Shown: positions 22,593 to 34,375, counted from the stretch's first letter. The stretch: DNA of 64,000 bases from Tolypeutes matacus (GCA_026826555.1 JAKSZT010037198.1:8168381-8232380); one strand, 5' to 3'. Program-made: numbers and translations. The notes: generated by a model not told the origin, from the sequence alone.

Positions 22593-23692
22593 GTTTAAAA
22601 CACTTACAAATAAACTGAAACTAAGGGAATTCATAAAAAGGAATTCAGCTCTGCAGGAATCACTAAAACTGGAAAGGAAAAGAAAGGAGTGAGAGAGGCT
22701 TGGAGTAGAGCGTAGAAGAGAAGACTATCAGAAAGGATAACTGAGAGGGTAAAATGACAAATGAAAATAAGATATGACATATAAAAGTTAAAGAATAAAT
22801 TGGTGGAAGTAAATAATGTATTTGCAGTAATATAACTGAATGCAAATGGATTAAACTTCCCAATCAAATGATATAGGCTGACAGAATGGATGAAAAAAAA
22901 AAAAACAAACAAACACAAAAAACATGAACCAGCTGTCTAAAAGAGACTCACCTTAGATCCAATGATACAAATTAGCTGAAAGTGAAAGGTTGGAAAAAGA
23001 TGTTACACACAACTGTAATTAAAAAAAGAGCAGGGGTAGCTATACTAATATCGGACAAAACAGACTTTAAATGCAAAAAAATTATAAGAGATGCAGTGGG
23101 TGACTATATATTAATAAAAAGGCCAATACACCAAAAGAAGAAACAGTCATAAATATCTATGCAGCTAACCAGGGTGCTCCAAAATATGTGAAGCAAACTC
23201 TGGCAAAACTGAAGGGAGAAATAGACATCTCAACAATAATAGTTGAAGACTTCCAACTAAAGTTGGAAGTTTTGTTGTTTCTGTCTACCCTTTAGCTATT
23301 TTTCACACCAATAGATAGAACAACTTCATAGAAGATTTACAAGGTAACAGAGAACTTGAACAATATGATAAATGAGCTAGACCTAACAGAAATATACAGA
23401 ACATTGCATCCCAAATCAATGGGTTTTACATTCTTCTCAAGTGCTTATGGATCTTTCTCCAGGATAGACTACATGTTAGTTCACAAAGCAGGTCTCAATA
23501 AATTTAAAAATACTGAAATTATACAATGCACCTTCTCAGATCATAATGGAATGAAGCTGGAAATCAATAATAGATGAGAAAGGAGAAATTTTGCAAGTAT
23601 TGTGAGACAAAAGAAACAAGAACACAACTTATTAAAATCTATGGGATACAGAGAAGGCAGTGCTGAGAGGGAAATTTATAGCCCTAAACGCC
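22593..23692 (+). pseudogene. L1 inter-ORF spacer and ORF2 endonuclease remnant
   Basis: After ORF1 comes a long A-rich spacer (about 22593-22880). ORF2 N-terminal endonuclease sequence follows: 'KRAGVAILISDKTDF' near 23020-23065, then the open stretch 23356-23577 with 'LTEIYRTLHPKSMGFTFF' and 'SDHNGMKLEINN', which holds the conserved SDH motif. Homology ends near 23692 ('aaatttatagccctaaacg'). Several frameshifts are present, and a foreign segment sits at 23258-23306. Confidence 0.8.
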
Positions 23693-24460
23693 TGAGGTCA
23701 GAAAAGGACTCATTTATTTTCATTTTCCTTGCAGGCACTTCCTTGATCTGCCAGCAGATGGTGCTCTTCTGTAGACATCTCAGCTGAAACCTTGCTTGGA
23801 ATGTGTTTCCTGTAAGCCTGACCAGAAAATTGTGACAGGATCTTGCCTCAGGGCTATTCACAGTCTCGCAGATCAAACTTTCTCTGAAGCAGCTTTTATC
23901 CCTTTGCCAGCAGCCCCCTCCTTTTTCCTGGGTAGAAAATAATTTTACTCCCATCTGTGTACTCAATAACCAGTCTCGGTCACTAGGGAGGGTGTTTGAG
24001 AGGATTGGCTCTCTTTCGATTCCTGCTTGCTCCCAGGGCAAACAATGGCATGTCCCCAACCTCAGGAAGGGCTTGTGGGACACAGCAGACCAAATTTGTT
24101 GGCCAAAAGTTGAATCAGCCTTAGGCTGCATCTCTCCCTCTCCCTTTTCCTGGGGAAGTAGACCTGTGCGGCCCCCTGCTAGTAACTGCCTACCAGAGGC
24201 TGGAGGATGCAAAGCTGTGTGCTCTGGGGGTGGGGTGGGGTGGGGGGCACTGGCAGCTGCAGCTGCAGCTTTTACTGACAGTTTTCCTGTTAAGAGTCTT
24301 TTTCTTTGCCCCTCTTTCATCTGGGTCATGTCCAGCCTTCCTCTGGTGTCCTAAGCCCTAGAAAAAAAATTTTCCAGGTGGTTCTGCCTGCCTTTTAGCT
24401 ATTTTTCTGGGAGAGAAGTGAGTTCTGCATCTCTCTAATCTTCCATCTTCCCAGAAGTTC
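23693..24460 (-). mobile_element. L1 5' UTR
   Basis: On the minus strand this begins at 24460 with 'gggaacttctgggaagatgg', a typical L1 5' start, and runs through a GC-richer region. It contains a guanine-quadruplex motif on the plus strand at 24226-24247 and a 'cagctgcagctgcagct' run. The 217-codon open frame at 23676-24329 (minus) lies inside it. I take that frame to be a by-product of composition, since nothing like a protein family is visible. Confidence 0.65.
24226..24247 (+). other. Guanine-quadruplex motif
   Basis: Five G, then T, four G, T, four G, T, six G: four G-tracts with single-nucleotide loops, the most stable class of predicted quadruplex. It lies in the L1 5' UTR, on the strand opposite to the L1 transcript. 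Confidence 0.85.
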
Positions 24461-24905
24461 CCAGCCTATCTTTCTCCTCTCTGTTCTTCACACGGCACCT
24501 AAATCAGTGGTTCTCAGCATCAAAATCATCTGCACACTTGTTAGAAATGAGTATTCTTGGGCCCACCTCAGACCTCTTGAAACAGAAACCCTGGTCGTGA
24601 GGCCCAGCAACATGTTTTTTAACAAACCCTCCAGGTGATTCAGATGTTTGCTAATGTTTGAGAATCACCTGTCTAAGCAGAGCAGGTACAGTTTATGCAG
24701 TCTGGAACACCCTCAAACCTCTAAATCAGTTGGAACTTCTTACTCCTTCTTTCCTGCCTTCACCTGGCGGAGTTCACCACACCTCTTAGGTGCCCACACA
24801 ATATTTCCAATATTAAGTGTGATACACTGTTTTGCAGTATTGCAATTTACTTGCCTTTACTTCATGATTAGACTTTGAAATCCCTGTGTGATTAACAACT
24901 CTCTG
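24461..24905 (+). mobile_element. L2 LINE, right part, with MER5A inside
   Basis: This continues the L2 that stops at 18194. Landmarks after the MER5A insertion are 'cagtctggaacaccctcaa', 'ttgcaatttacttgccttt' and 'attagactttgaaatccct', in the order of the L2 3' UTR. It fades out near 24905. Confidence 0.65.
24505..24670 (+). mobile_element. MER5A (hAT-Charlie MITE)
   Basis: Terminal inverted repeats 'cagtggttctcag' (start) and 'ttgagaatcacctg' (end) bound about 166 bp that contain 'gggcccacctcagacctct' and 'ccctccaggtgattcaga'. This is a near-complete non-autonomous DNA transposon nested in the L2. Confidence 0.85.
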
Positions 24906-25559
24906 AAAGTTTGTTTTAACTTTTTCTTCTCCCTTTCCCCCTACCCCACCCACAGCACGGCATAGAATAGGAAATCATTTTCAAAGTTCAGCAGCCATTT
25001 CCATCAGCAGAGGTCTCTTTCTGGCTGCCTCTTCCTCTCCTCCACCACAAGTTGGTGTAGCAGACTTTGTTCCAGATATCAGAGGAACAGATAGTCTTAG
25101 CTCTCAAGCAAAGGGGCCATGTTGTAAGAAAACAGTCAGTTCCTGGCACTTTAGATAAGTAATTCACTGTTTCTCTATGAACTTGCCTCTTTTAAAAAAT
25201 TGATCAGTTGAAGCTGTAGATGATTGTGTTTTCTATTAAGTCTTAGAGCTACAAAGATTCTTTGCTTTACTTAGTGAGACCCAAGCCACTTGAAGAAATC
25301 TTGAAGTTGCCTGTTCATAATCCAATAACAGTCCTGTGACTCTTCTTGGACTAGGGAGATGCTCTGCTGTGGACTCAGAAAAGTGGGATCCAAGGAGAGC
25401 CAGGGAAGAAGGAGGAGAGAAGAGCCTGCCTTTACCTTCTTTTAATAATGACTCCATAGTAATAAACAAGTTGGGCTGGTCTTCCAGTGTTGGCAACCTG
25501 GAGGTTTGCTGTTTCTATCAGAGATGGTGCAATTGTAAAGACTTCCCAACTGGCTAATG
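24906..25559. other. Repeat-poor DNA
   Basis: No transposon, RNA or coding signature recognised. Overlapping short open frames on both strands near 25236-25557 look like chance. Confidence 0.4.
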
Positions 25560-25660
25560 GGGATGGCCCCACAGTATCTCCTTCATCTGGGTGTTGCCAG
25601 TGTCTCGGATAGTGCCCGATAGATAGTAAATTCTACGTAAATTGTGGTTGAATTTTTACA
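25560..25660 (+). mobile_element. L2 3' end fragment
   Basis: 'cagtatctccttcatctgg', 'gatagtgcccgatagatag' and 'taaattgtggttgaat' match the terminal '..tgtatccccag..cctggcacatagtag..ataaat..gttgaat' order of L2. Confidence 0.6.
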
Positions 25661-27999
25661 GTTGTGAATTCCAGCATTTGTGAGCACTACACTATATAAA
25701 ATCATGTTCTTTTTACGTGAGGTTTGGTTTGGACCTAGACTTCCTCAAAAAGTCTTAATTGAAAAAGATAGAAGCAGCCTGCAGCTGCATTATGGTTTTT
25801 CTCCAGCTAGAAGCTTTCCTAGAAGCCATTTGATGGAGTAGCAGATGGCAAAGTTACAACCTTTGTCACTCTAAGACTTAATAGAAACCATGATCAACTA
25901 CAGTAACGGACTCTCTTGTAACCTTAATTGATGCTTTTTATTGTGCTTCGATGGGCTTGTCACTTGTTCTAGCTCTTCATTAATTGCAACAAAAATCACT
26001 ATAATTACACCTGAATAATAAATCTCTGGCCAACATCCTTTAGATATAATCTGTGTGTAACTGAATACCCTTTTTTGACTATCACTTTAAGAACTAAAAA
26101 GGAAGGAAAGGGATGACTCTGACAAAGCCAGGGCATTTCTGAGTAAGTGTGAATTGGATTATAATAGGCAGCAATAAAAGAGAATTTATGCTGAATAGCA
26201 GAGCTCATCTGGGTCCTGGCAGTCAGGAATTCCGGGACACAGATTTTCTGCGGTAAAACTCTTAATTTATGCTCATAATAGGCTTATTAAGGATGTGGCA
26301 GTAGAGTGATATGATTATCAGCTCAGCTTCTTCAGGCTGAAGTTACAGGTCCCAAGAGCCACATATTCCATATCTGTGTGATACTGCCTGGATGTGGGCC
26401 CTGCACATGGTTGGTGAGTGTATGGATGCATCTCCAGTGGAAAGGAGCTGAGATTAATAGAGAAGCCTGCTTTTTGTCAGCTATTAAAATAAGGAAGATG
26501 AAAGTTACCTCTTAATACAGTCTTTGCTTCTACTTCCAGGATGCTGCAATTAAAGGGCTGGACAGAGGATGGGGACATGAATAATGGTAGAGCCCAGCAT
26601 TAGCACAACACTCCATCCATCACTGCTGAAGGGCAAATGTGTAACCTGGGGAAGAGGGGAAGGAAAAGTAAGTGCAAGCTCCCTTGGAGCAGTGATTTAC
26701 CACTCAGCACAGGATGAATAGTCTCTGTATTAGACAAACTGCATTTTTTGAACTTTAACATATATGTTGATATTTATAATGCTGCCATTATGGGGAGTTG
26801 TTCAATAACATGATTGACATGTGGATATTTTCCAGGGAGGCATTTGATTTCTTGTATAGTGACCCCTGCTCATCCAGGGCCACCCATATAACCAACATTG
26901 AGTGGAAACTGAGCTCAGACTCATCATTCACAGCAAACCACTCTCATATTTATTACATGTACCTCACGTCCTCCTTTATGGGGCACATGATTACATAATA
27001 TCATTGGCTTTTTGGTTTGTAGGGTGTAGGTTGGAAATCTGATTTTTATCGTTTCCTAATCAGTAAGGAATATTCCATGGAATAGAGGGTAGGAGGCCTC
27101 TAATTCAGGTCATAATAAATGTGAAAGGCCTTACTTTTAAAAGAGTAAAAAGAGTTCAATTTAAACTAGGTTCTCAATCAGGGGCAGGACCCAGTTTTCC
27201 AGGACAAGAGGCTGGCATGATCTTTGTGCCCTAATTGGGCTTCCTTGGGCAAAGGGAGTACGAGGCAGGTAAACTAAAGCAGATGGTGTGTTCTAGAGTC
27301 TGGATTAACACTGTAGGGCAGGCGTGGTGGTGGTGGTGGGGCTTAGTGGTGGCAGGGGAAGGGAGCTGTGACCAGGGGCTACCAGTTGGCCCTAGACAGA
27401 TACCAAGTCCATGGGCAACAGGATCAGTTCCAGGCATCATCCTGAGATCTCAGGCTGCTGGTCTACTTTCTGCTCCTTCTAAATTGGGCTGAGGCTATAA
27501 AAAGGGCATCAGGTATTCCTGCTGGGAGGGGCTGAGGAAGACAAAATCAAAGAAACAAGACAGGGATGACCTCTTAAGAAGTTTTTCCTGGAGGGTCTGC
27601 CATGGACTTGTGTCCTAAAAGTCAGAAGGAAGGGCTGCTCTGGTTTATAAAAGAGACCTATGATGGTCCAGGCAGTAGGGGATGGGATGAGGATGGGAAA
27701 CTGCAGAGAATGAACTCTCCAACTGATGAGGAGCTCAGACCACAGGGAGCTGTCCTCAAATATTTAACCATTTTCAGTGAGCTGGCACAGCTGAAACCCA
27801 GCTCTGTCCCAATTCCTAGGCAGTCCAATTCCCCAGAAACACACAGCTTCACTGGTGTCTCTTGCTGTTTTGTCTCAAACTCAAGTCATGAGATTGTAGA
27901 AGATAGTTACCAAACAGGTGACTTTTTTTGGACATAAATGTCTAACTGATAATGATTGCCAGTTTATTTTTCTTATTTTGGATTCCATTAGCTGAGAGG
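25661..27999. other. Repeat-free stretch, possible conserved non-coding DNA
   Basis: No repeat recognised for over 2 kb. The part 25760-26340 is rich in homeodomain-type core motifs (TAATTA-, ATTAAT- and TTAATT-like). A (GGT)n-like run is at 27325-27345. The overlapping open frames at 27235-27492 and 27602-27937 show no protein family. Confidence 0.35.
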
Positions 28000-28085
28000 G
28001 CTAAAAAGTACATTAGAATTATTGTCTCACCATTTTGTGGATGAGAAAGCTTAGAATGGTAGACCTCTGAGGGTAAACTGGGTAT
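28000..28085 (-). repeat. Possible MIR fragment
   Basis: 'caccattttgtggatgaga' followed by a diverged 'ggtaga..ctgagggtaaact' resembles the reverse MIR core ('cccattttacagatgagga..'). Short and weak. Confidence 0.35.
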
Positions 28086-29967
28086 AGAAAAGCCTCATTT
28101 TTAGTTTCTGAGAAGTACTCTCTTCTCTTTGTTGCCCACTGAAACCTGGAAACTACTATTTCCTATGGGAATGAAACTTTTCATTTCTATTGGTTTCTGT
28201 GTTGTGTGAAACTCAGCCCTGGTTAGAGTTGAGACTTGATATAAAGCCCCAGTGAGCTGGGTCACATATGCTGCTTTTTAAGCTTCCCCTGATAGTATCC
28301 TGTTTGAAGGAAATTTTAATGAAAGGCAAACAAATTCCCTCTGGCCAGAAACTTGTCTTTGAAATGTTCATTTGGGGAAGCTTTTTTTTTTTTTTTTTTC
28401 CTGTTTAAATAAGCCCATTGATGTAAGTCAATGTTTCTGAGTATTAGCAAAGATTAAGTACATGAAACCATACATATTTATTGCAAATAGAAATACCCTA
28501 GCCATTCTCTAGGGAACAAGAAGGGTGGGAGAAAGGTAATAATTTTCTGCATAGACAAAATGAACTGTTTCCTTAGTTTAGATTCAAAAACATATTTTGT
28601 CTTTAAAAATAGTTATTGCTGAAATCTTGCCAAGTTTGTACCTCTTACTAGGTGTATGAAGCATCAAGAATATTAAGTAGAAATAACAGCATTAGGATTA
28701 GCTCTCACCTCAATACTGTTTAATACTATTGAAACAGGCAAAAGCAGCCCCTGACATCTGGGAGCTGGTCTGACACAAGTAGGACATAGTGTACTCCTAT
28801 TGGACATCAACAAATCTCACAGAACTTCAGCATCAGATAAGGGCACTCTGTGACCGGGATGCAGTTAGGCAAACAACAAACAAACAAACAAACAAATAAG
28901 CAGAGACAACTTCATAATTTTGTTTAAGCACAAACAAAAACAAAGTCACTGTGCAAACCACAAAAATATCAAAAACCCTCCTATCCTGGCTAATATGAAT
29001 GACTCTTACAAAGCATATTTTTATGCTTAGGTCTATCTGTAGTTATGCCCCCCTTTTAGTGATCTGTTCCAGTACCAACTTCTTGGATATGTTTTGAACT
29101 AAGATCATCTTTTCTAAAGCCAACCTCCTCAGCAGTAAGGAACTTTTCTCAGACCTCGTCTCTTCCTAGGAAAGTCGTCTACATGTAGTCCTGACTCTTT
29201 CTCTTCCCATGTTGGACCCAGTTGTCAAAATAACAGAGACTGAAAAGTTGTAAAGCAGACAGTATATTTTCTTAGACATTTGAATTTTTGTCCTGGAATA
29301 AGGACCTTAGCTGTTCATGCATCCAGGGTAAATTTAGACACATGTCAGTGAAAGCAGTTTGTTGAAAATCCATTTGCTAAATAACCAATTCACCATTTGA
29401 AAAAATCTTTTAATTTTATTGTTCCTTGTCAATGTGGCATGTACGCATGAGTATATCTGCATGTGTGGCAGTCCAAGGAGCCTTTGTCTCTCACTGAATA
29501 CCACTGCCTCTGTTTTTTTCATTTGCTCATTCTGGTAACCTTGTTGGGAGCAGGCAGAGTGAAGCCAGTTGGGATTCCATCTGCAGGAGAATATTGTGGA
29601 TAAGAAAGGCAGATCAACTGTTTGGAGTGTTTAGCCCTGTAAGTCAGCTATCAGCTCCTCTCTGCCATCTTCCAAGCATGTTCAGACTGGAGCTGGAGCT
29701 CACACTGAGGATGAGGAGAGCCAGGGTGTACTAGTCCAGAAACACTTAGTTGTGTAAGGCCCAACCTCAGGGATCTTGTGTCTTGTTCCTAAGAAGAAGA
29801 GGCAACAAAGACTTGAAAGTAAAATACAGGAAAACATCTTATCCCTGGGAGCTCCTTCAATGACTTAGAAAATAACGAGGACAGTTTTGAGACAGAAGGC
29901 TAAAGGTCATTTCCTCACTTCAGCAGTTTCTGCATGCCTATAATCTGCCGACATTGAGAAGTCCTGG
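28086..29967. other. Unassigned sequence with poly-T and (CAAA)n
   Basis: A run of about 19 T occurs at 28382-28400, with no element body attached. A (CAAA)n repeat lies at 28871-28898. The part 28730-29250 may be an old repeat, but I cannot name it. No coding signature. Confidence 0.35.
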
Positions 29968-30215
29968 GACAAAGTGGTTAAGAGCAGAGGCTCCTTAATC
30001 AGATTGTCTTTGACTTTGGGGCCTGACACTTTGCTAGCTGTGTAGCCTTGGCTAAATTATTATACCTCTTTATATATCAGTTTCCTAACCTGTAAATTGG
30101 GTATAATAATTGTTCCAACTAAGTAGGGCTGATGTGAGGATTAAATGAGATCATCTATGTAAAAGATAAGCATAAAGTCATAGAAAGTGCTCAATGCAAC
30201 TTATTCCTTTGTATT
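29968..30215 (+). repeat. Near full-length MIR
   Basis: All MIR regions are present in order: 'gtggttaagagcagaggct', 'tttgctagctgtgtagcct', 'cagtttcctaacctgtaaa', 'gatgtgaggattaaatgag', 'agaaagtgctcaatgcaac'. This is one of the best preserved MIRs in the window. Confidence 0.85.
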
Positions 30216-30999
30216 ATTACAGTAGGACATTTAAAATATATTGACCAGATTACCTTGTGCTCTACATTCTCTTCACAAATATATTAACTGATGCCCATTC
30301 TAAATTCTTACAACTTGAAGGCCATTTCCTGGCATACATCCATGCCTTCTCCTATAGCCATCTTCATTGTTCTCTTACCAAAAGTCATTTGTGATTATTC
30401 TCAAACCTGTTGATTCCAGGGATATTTGCTGTTGTGGTTATATAATTTAATAAGATATTACATAAGCCAATGAAATATAATTATTGAAAGAAAGTTGCTT
30501 TTTTTCCCTCATGAACACCAAGTTGAATGCTTTGGAAAAACTTCACAAAGGAAAATTGCTAAAATATTGGTGATTAATTTCACATGAATGATATAACTCT
30601 AAGAGGTTGGGAAAATACAAAAATCTAGAGGGACACTGCATTCACATTGCTTCAAAAGCATCTTTAAGCTCTTACTTCACTTTAGAGAAATCAAACTAGA
30701 AATTGTAGCCAAATATATAATGGGTGTGATTAAACAAGAAATACTTTCTGTAACTCCTATCTTCAATATACATTCAAACCAAAGATGTTGGTCACACATC
30801 AAAAGATTGGCAGATGATGTGCAATTATATGAATTAATATAAAATGTTTAATATGTGTTATTAATTTTATGATTTCTCAATCTTTTCTGGCTCTTTTGAT
30901 TAACCTATGAACCTCTGGTCCCAATTGCATTAGAAAAGAGAACTTTTAAAGGGTCAGAGGGAATTTTACAATGTAGCAGAGATGAATCTGACAACTACC
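30216..30999. other. No feature recognised
   Basis: AT-rich, repeat-poor sequence with no coding signature. Confidence 0.4.
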
Positions 31000-31135
31000 T
31001 TTGAGGTAGAAAAATTGTCTCATTATATAAGGTGAGTATATTAGGACATAGAGAAATTCTTATCCAATATCATTCACTTGGCATGTGGCAGTGCCAGCCT
31101 GGAACTTAACGTGTCTGATTTCAATGACCACACTT
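31000..31135 (-). repeat. MIR fragment
   Basis: Reverse MIR order: 'tgaggtagaaaaattgtct', 'gacatagagaaattcttat', 'cacttggcatgtggcagtg', 'cctggaacttaacgtgtct', matching '..aacttgcccaaggtcacacagctagtaagtgg..' in diverged form. Confidence 0.6.
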
Positions 31136-32001
31136 TTTTTGACCAACCATTTCTACTCAAAGGAACTAGGGTACTAAAATGTGGGAGTTAGGAAGGACAT
31201 GTAATTAAAAATATATAAGCCTGAATTGAAGGATATCATATTTAAAATATTTAATAGAGGGTGCTGTTAAAGTAGATAAACTAGAACACAATAAGTCATG
31301 GCAGGAACAGGCTCTGGAGAACACTGGTCACTTTTAATCAACTTTGGTGGAAAACACAGTCCATAATTATCATCAAGCATTCACCCTCTTAGCTGTGGAT
31401 TAGCAGATTTGTGGCCAGAAAGAGCACTGTTCAGGAACACTTGGAGACAACTATAAATCCCCTCAAAAATAAAGGATGAGTGATAGAAACCTGGAAGGGG
31501 TTCTGCTGGTAGAGGCTGAACTTCAAAATTTCTTACCAGACCATATAGTCCTAGATTGAATGTCCAGATTGATTTGATGTATTGGTTTATAGCATAGTTT
31601 GAGGTTCTTTTGGTATGTAATATCAGTGATGTAAATGAAAAAATATAATTAAAGCAACAAGCCAATGACTATAAACTTTTAATCTCTTCTTCATGCAATT
31701 CTGCTACAAGTTCTATAAAATGGACTTAAATATAATGTACATGCCTTATATAGAAAGCTCCAATGGAGAACAAATTAGTATTGATCTTAATGATGTCCAA
31801 CCTCCTTCTTCCTCCCCACAGAGTTTGTTGTTAAAGCTTTTGGCCTTTTTATTCCAAACTTACCTTTGATGGAACTGAGGAATCATTCTTAGGAGTTCCT
31901 GTTTCCTGCATAAGAAGGGCTATACCATCTGGTCAGACTGCACATTGCAGTTGAGAATCCTCTGAGAGTCCAGGCGGCTAAATGGGATAATCTTGTCATC
32001 C
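31136..32001. other. No feature recognised
   Basis: AT-rich stretch. The minus-strand 94-codon frame (31381-31665) shows no family resemblance. No clear repeat seen. Confidence 0.4.
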
Positions 32002-32512
32002 TTATCTGTTTTAGTTTGCTAATGGCTGTGGGGAGCAACATACCAGAAATGAGTTGGCTCTTACAGTGGGAATTTATTAGATTAAAAGCTTAAAATTCTG
32101 AGGTCGTGAAAGTGTCCAAATCAAGTCATCACCAGGAGATTCTTTTCCTTGAGGTGCAACTGTGGGTGATTAGGCACATGGCAGAGCACAATGGTAGTGT
32201 CAGCTTGTCTCTCCCCTCTTCTTTGGAACTCATTGCTAGTTCTGCTTCAGACTGCTCCGGTCTGTGGCTTTTCTCTCCCGGATTCATTTATTTCAACTTC
32301 TGGAGGCCTTTTTCTCTCTAGGCGGCTTTTTTTCTGTGTCTGTGGCTTTTTATTCCTCTATTTATAAAGGACTCCAGTAAAAGGATTAAGACCCACCCCT
32401 GAACATAATCTAAGCAATTGAAGGAATTTAACCAAAAGTTCACGCTTATGATAGGTTTACGTGCACAGGAATGGATTTGCTTTAAGAACAAGCTTCAAAC
32501 TGCCACACCATC
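32002..32512 (-). mobile_element. Solo MaLR-type LTR (subfamily B)
   Basis: On the minus strand the LTR starts at 32507 with 'tgtggcagtttgaagcttg' and ends at 32007 with 'gcaaactaaaaca' (TG...CA, about 501 bp). A TATA-like 'tataaata' (near 32359) and an 'aataaa' signal (near 32074) are in place. Flanks 'ttatc' (32002-32006) and 'ccatc' (32508-32512) match at 3 of 5 positions, so the target duplication is decayed or absent. It shares both ends with the copy at 62217-62867. Confidence 0.75.
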
Positions 32513-34375
32513 ACGGAGCAGTTTGTTGAGTATCTGAATGTCTCCAGGGCAGGCGACAGGTCCCAAGTCAGTGCCAGAGGTCTGAAAAGCCCAAGGCAAG
32601 GGAGTGACTCGTTTTATCAGAAGAGTAGTGTTCCCCATCACAAGCAGCATGCATTGTTTATATTTACGAAGAAATTAATTACATAAAAAGAAAATTAGGT
32701 TGGCTAGTATCAACTTTTAAAAACTTTAAGCTCCATAAAGGATATTAAAAGGGCTATTTTGTTTTATGGAGTGCCACTAAAGAACAGTAAATAATTTGAT
32801 TGCTTAACTGCTCTCTCTTTTTTTCTGCTTTCTTCCTTCATTCTCTCTACTCTCTTTTCCCACTTTCCCCATAAATTAAAATGTGATGTGAGTTTCATGA
32901 AGTTTTACCAAGTTCATATTTTCTAAATCTATTTTCTTGATTGGTTTTTATCACAAGAAATGGAGATGGCAAAGAATCCCTTCAAACCTGCAAGAAGTTA
33001 TTGCAATATTCACTGTAATGGTTTAGCTGTTTAGCTGTTTTTCACATTTAAGTCTATTGTCTAGGATCACTGAACCAAAGCAAATAGACCCAATTATTCT
33101 CAGACACATGGTTAAGGTATTCGTGTAACAGCAACAAAAGCTATTAATGATTGCCAGGGAGACTACATTTCGGGGTTTCATTCTGTAGCTTGGTATTAAA
33201 GCTACAGTCTTTATGCTCTGATTTCTTCTAGATCCTCATGGCAGCGTCTGCTTGTGTTCCCGAGTCCAGGGGCAAAAGGGAGAGGCATGAACTGTTTTCT
33301 CTTGTCCGTTTCTCAGATCTTTTGAGGTGCCACACAAAACCTCCTCCTTCCTTCATGAGTCAAAACCAAAAATCTCACTTGCAAATTGATTTATGCAAAT
33401 CATTCCCCTTTGGTCTTTCGCTATGTCACCAGACATTTGCAGATAATATTTGTTTGGATCTCAATTTGGGCCCATTTGGCATTAATAAAATATTCATGAT
33501 GCTCACATGCATATGGATTTCTGATCATTTTAGTTTACTGTTGAAAAAACAGCCTCCCTTGAATTAGAGGCATTTTATGAAATAATAAAGCTTTTTAAAT
33601 GACTTTTCACTTGGGCGAGGTTTGGCTTATGGTTTAGTAAATGTTAAGGCTACTAGTTATAGCGATTTTGAATCATCTTCAGTGGTTCTCTGACAGTAAA
33701 TGGGGCCCATCTGGCCATTTGAAGATTTCAGCCATTGCAGATTCAGTAATCACTTGGTAGATTCAAACTGCAACGAGTGTTCACACCACTCAAAGCCCTG
33801 GGTTTTCATTGGTTCTTTGTAGTTGGCAGTAAGTCTCAGAGCAGATGTTTTTTCTTTGGGCTTGGTACCTGTGATGTCAGAGGAGCATGGTAGACCTGGC
33901 CTACCACGAACTGTCATGGTCTTTGGTCCAGAACTCAAAGACCAAGTACTATGGAAAGCAGTATAAAGCACATTTAAATAAGTGAAAAAATGATTGTGTA
34001 AGCTATTAAATCCAAACTGCAACGAAAGAGGGAAGTTTTGGAGATTTTTGTCTTTGTTTCACTTTATGAGTTATCAGAAGGCTCATCTGCATACATGCAT
34101 AAGAATGCACCACACACATATCATTATTCTTTGTATCTGGTATCTCTTGATGCCAATACTCAGAATGCTTTTAAGATAGGACCTAAAAGATTCAGACATG
34201 TGCTGACCTGTAATTAACAATAAAGTGTTGCTGTATTTTGAGGGTTTCTCATTGTTACTCACAGCTCTCCTTATGGTCAGCAGTCACTGACCTTATCTTA
34301 CATAAAAACTGTACCTTATCTTACAAAAAAATTGAGAATGTGTTTGTCTGAATATTATTTTGTCTTGTTATTCCA
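32513..34375. other. Repeat-free stretch, possible conserved non-coding DNA
   Basis: No repeat recognised. A short direct duplication 'tttagctg'+'tttagctg' lies near 33024-33041. Around 33380-33570 an octamer 'atgcaaat' and several TAAT cores occur. The open frame 33238-33567 (109 codons, plus) starts in a GC-richer patch, has no recognised homologue, and I do not call it a gene. Confidence 0.35.

Larger units (their letters stand above)
18182..24473 (-). mobile_element. Full-length L1 with internal inversion, inside L2
   Basis: A single L1 insertion of about 6.27 kb (18195-24460) lies between TSDs 'ccagcatatcttt' (18182-18194) and 'ccagcctatcttt' (24461-24473), 12 of 13 identical. On the minus strand the order is: 5' UTR (24460 to about 23693), then an inverted block (21540-23692) with the 5' UTR end, ORF1, spacer and ORF2 endonuclease on the plus strand, then reverse transcriptase, C-terminus and 3' UTR (21530 to 18195). 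Roughly 500 bp of ORF2 between endonuclease and RT are missing at a junction. A short SINE is inserted at 21301-21383. All ORFs are broken. Confidence 0.75.

Noticed and set aside
23676..24329. 217-codon open frame, the longest in the window without N
   Set aside because: It falls in the L1 5' UTR. The translation is low-complexity in parts and shows no protein family. The end runs across the inversion junction.
28382..28400. Poly-T run as the tail of a minus-strand retrocopy
   Set aside because: No element body and no target duplication could be found next to it.
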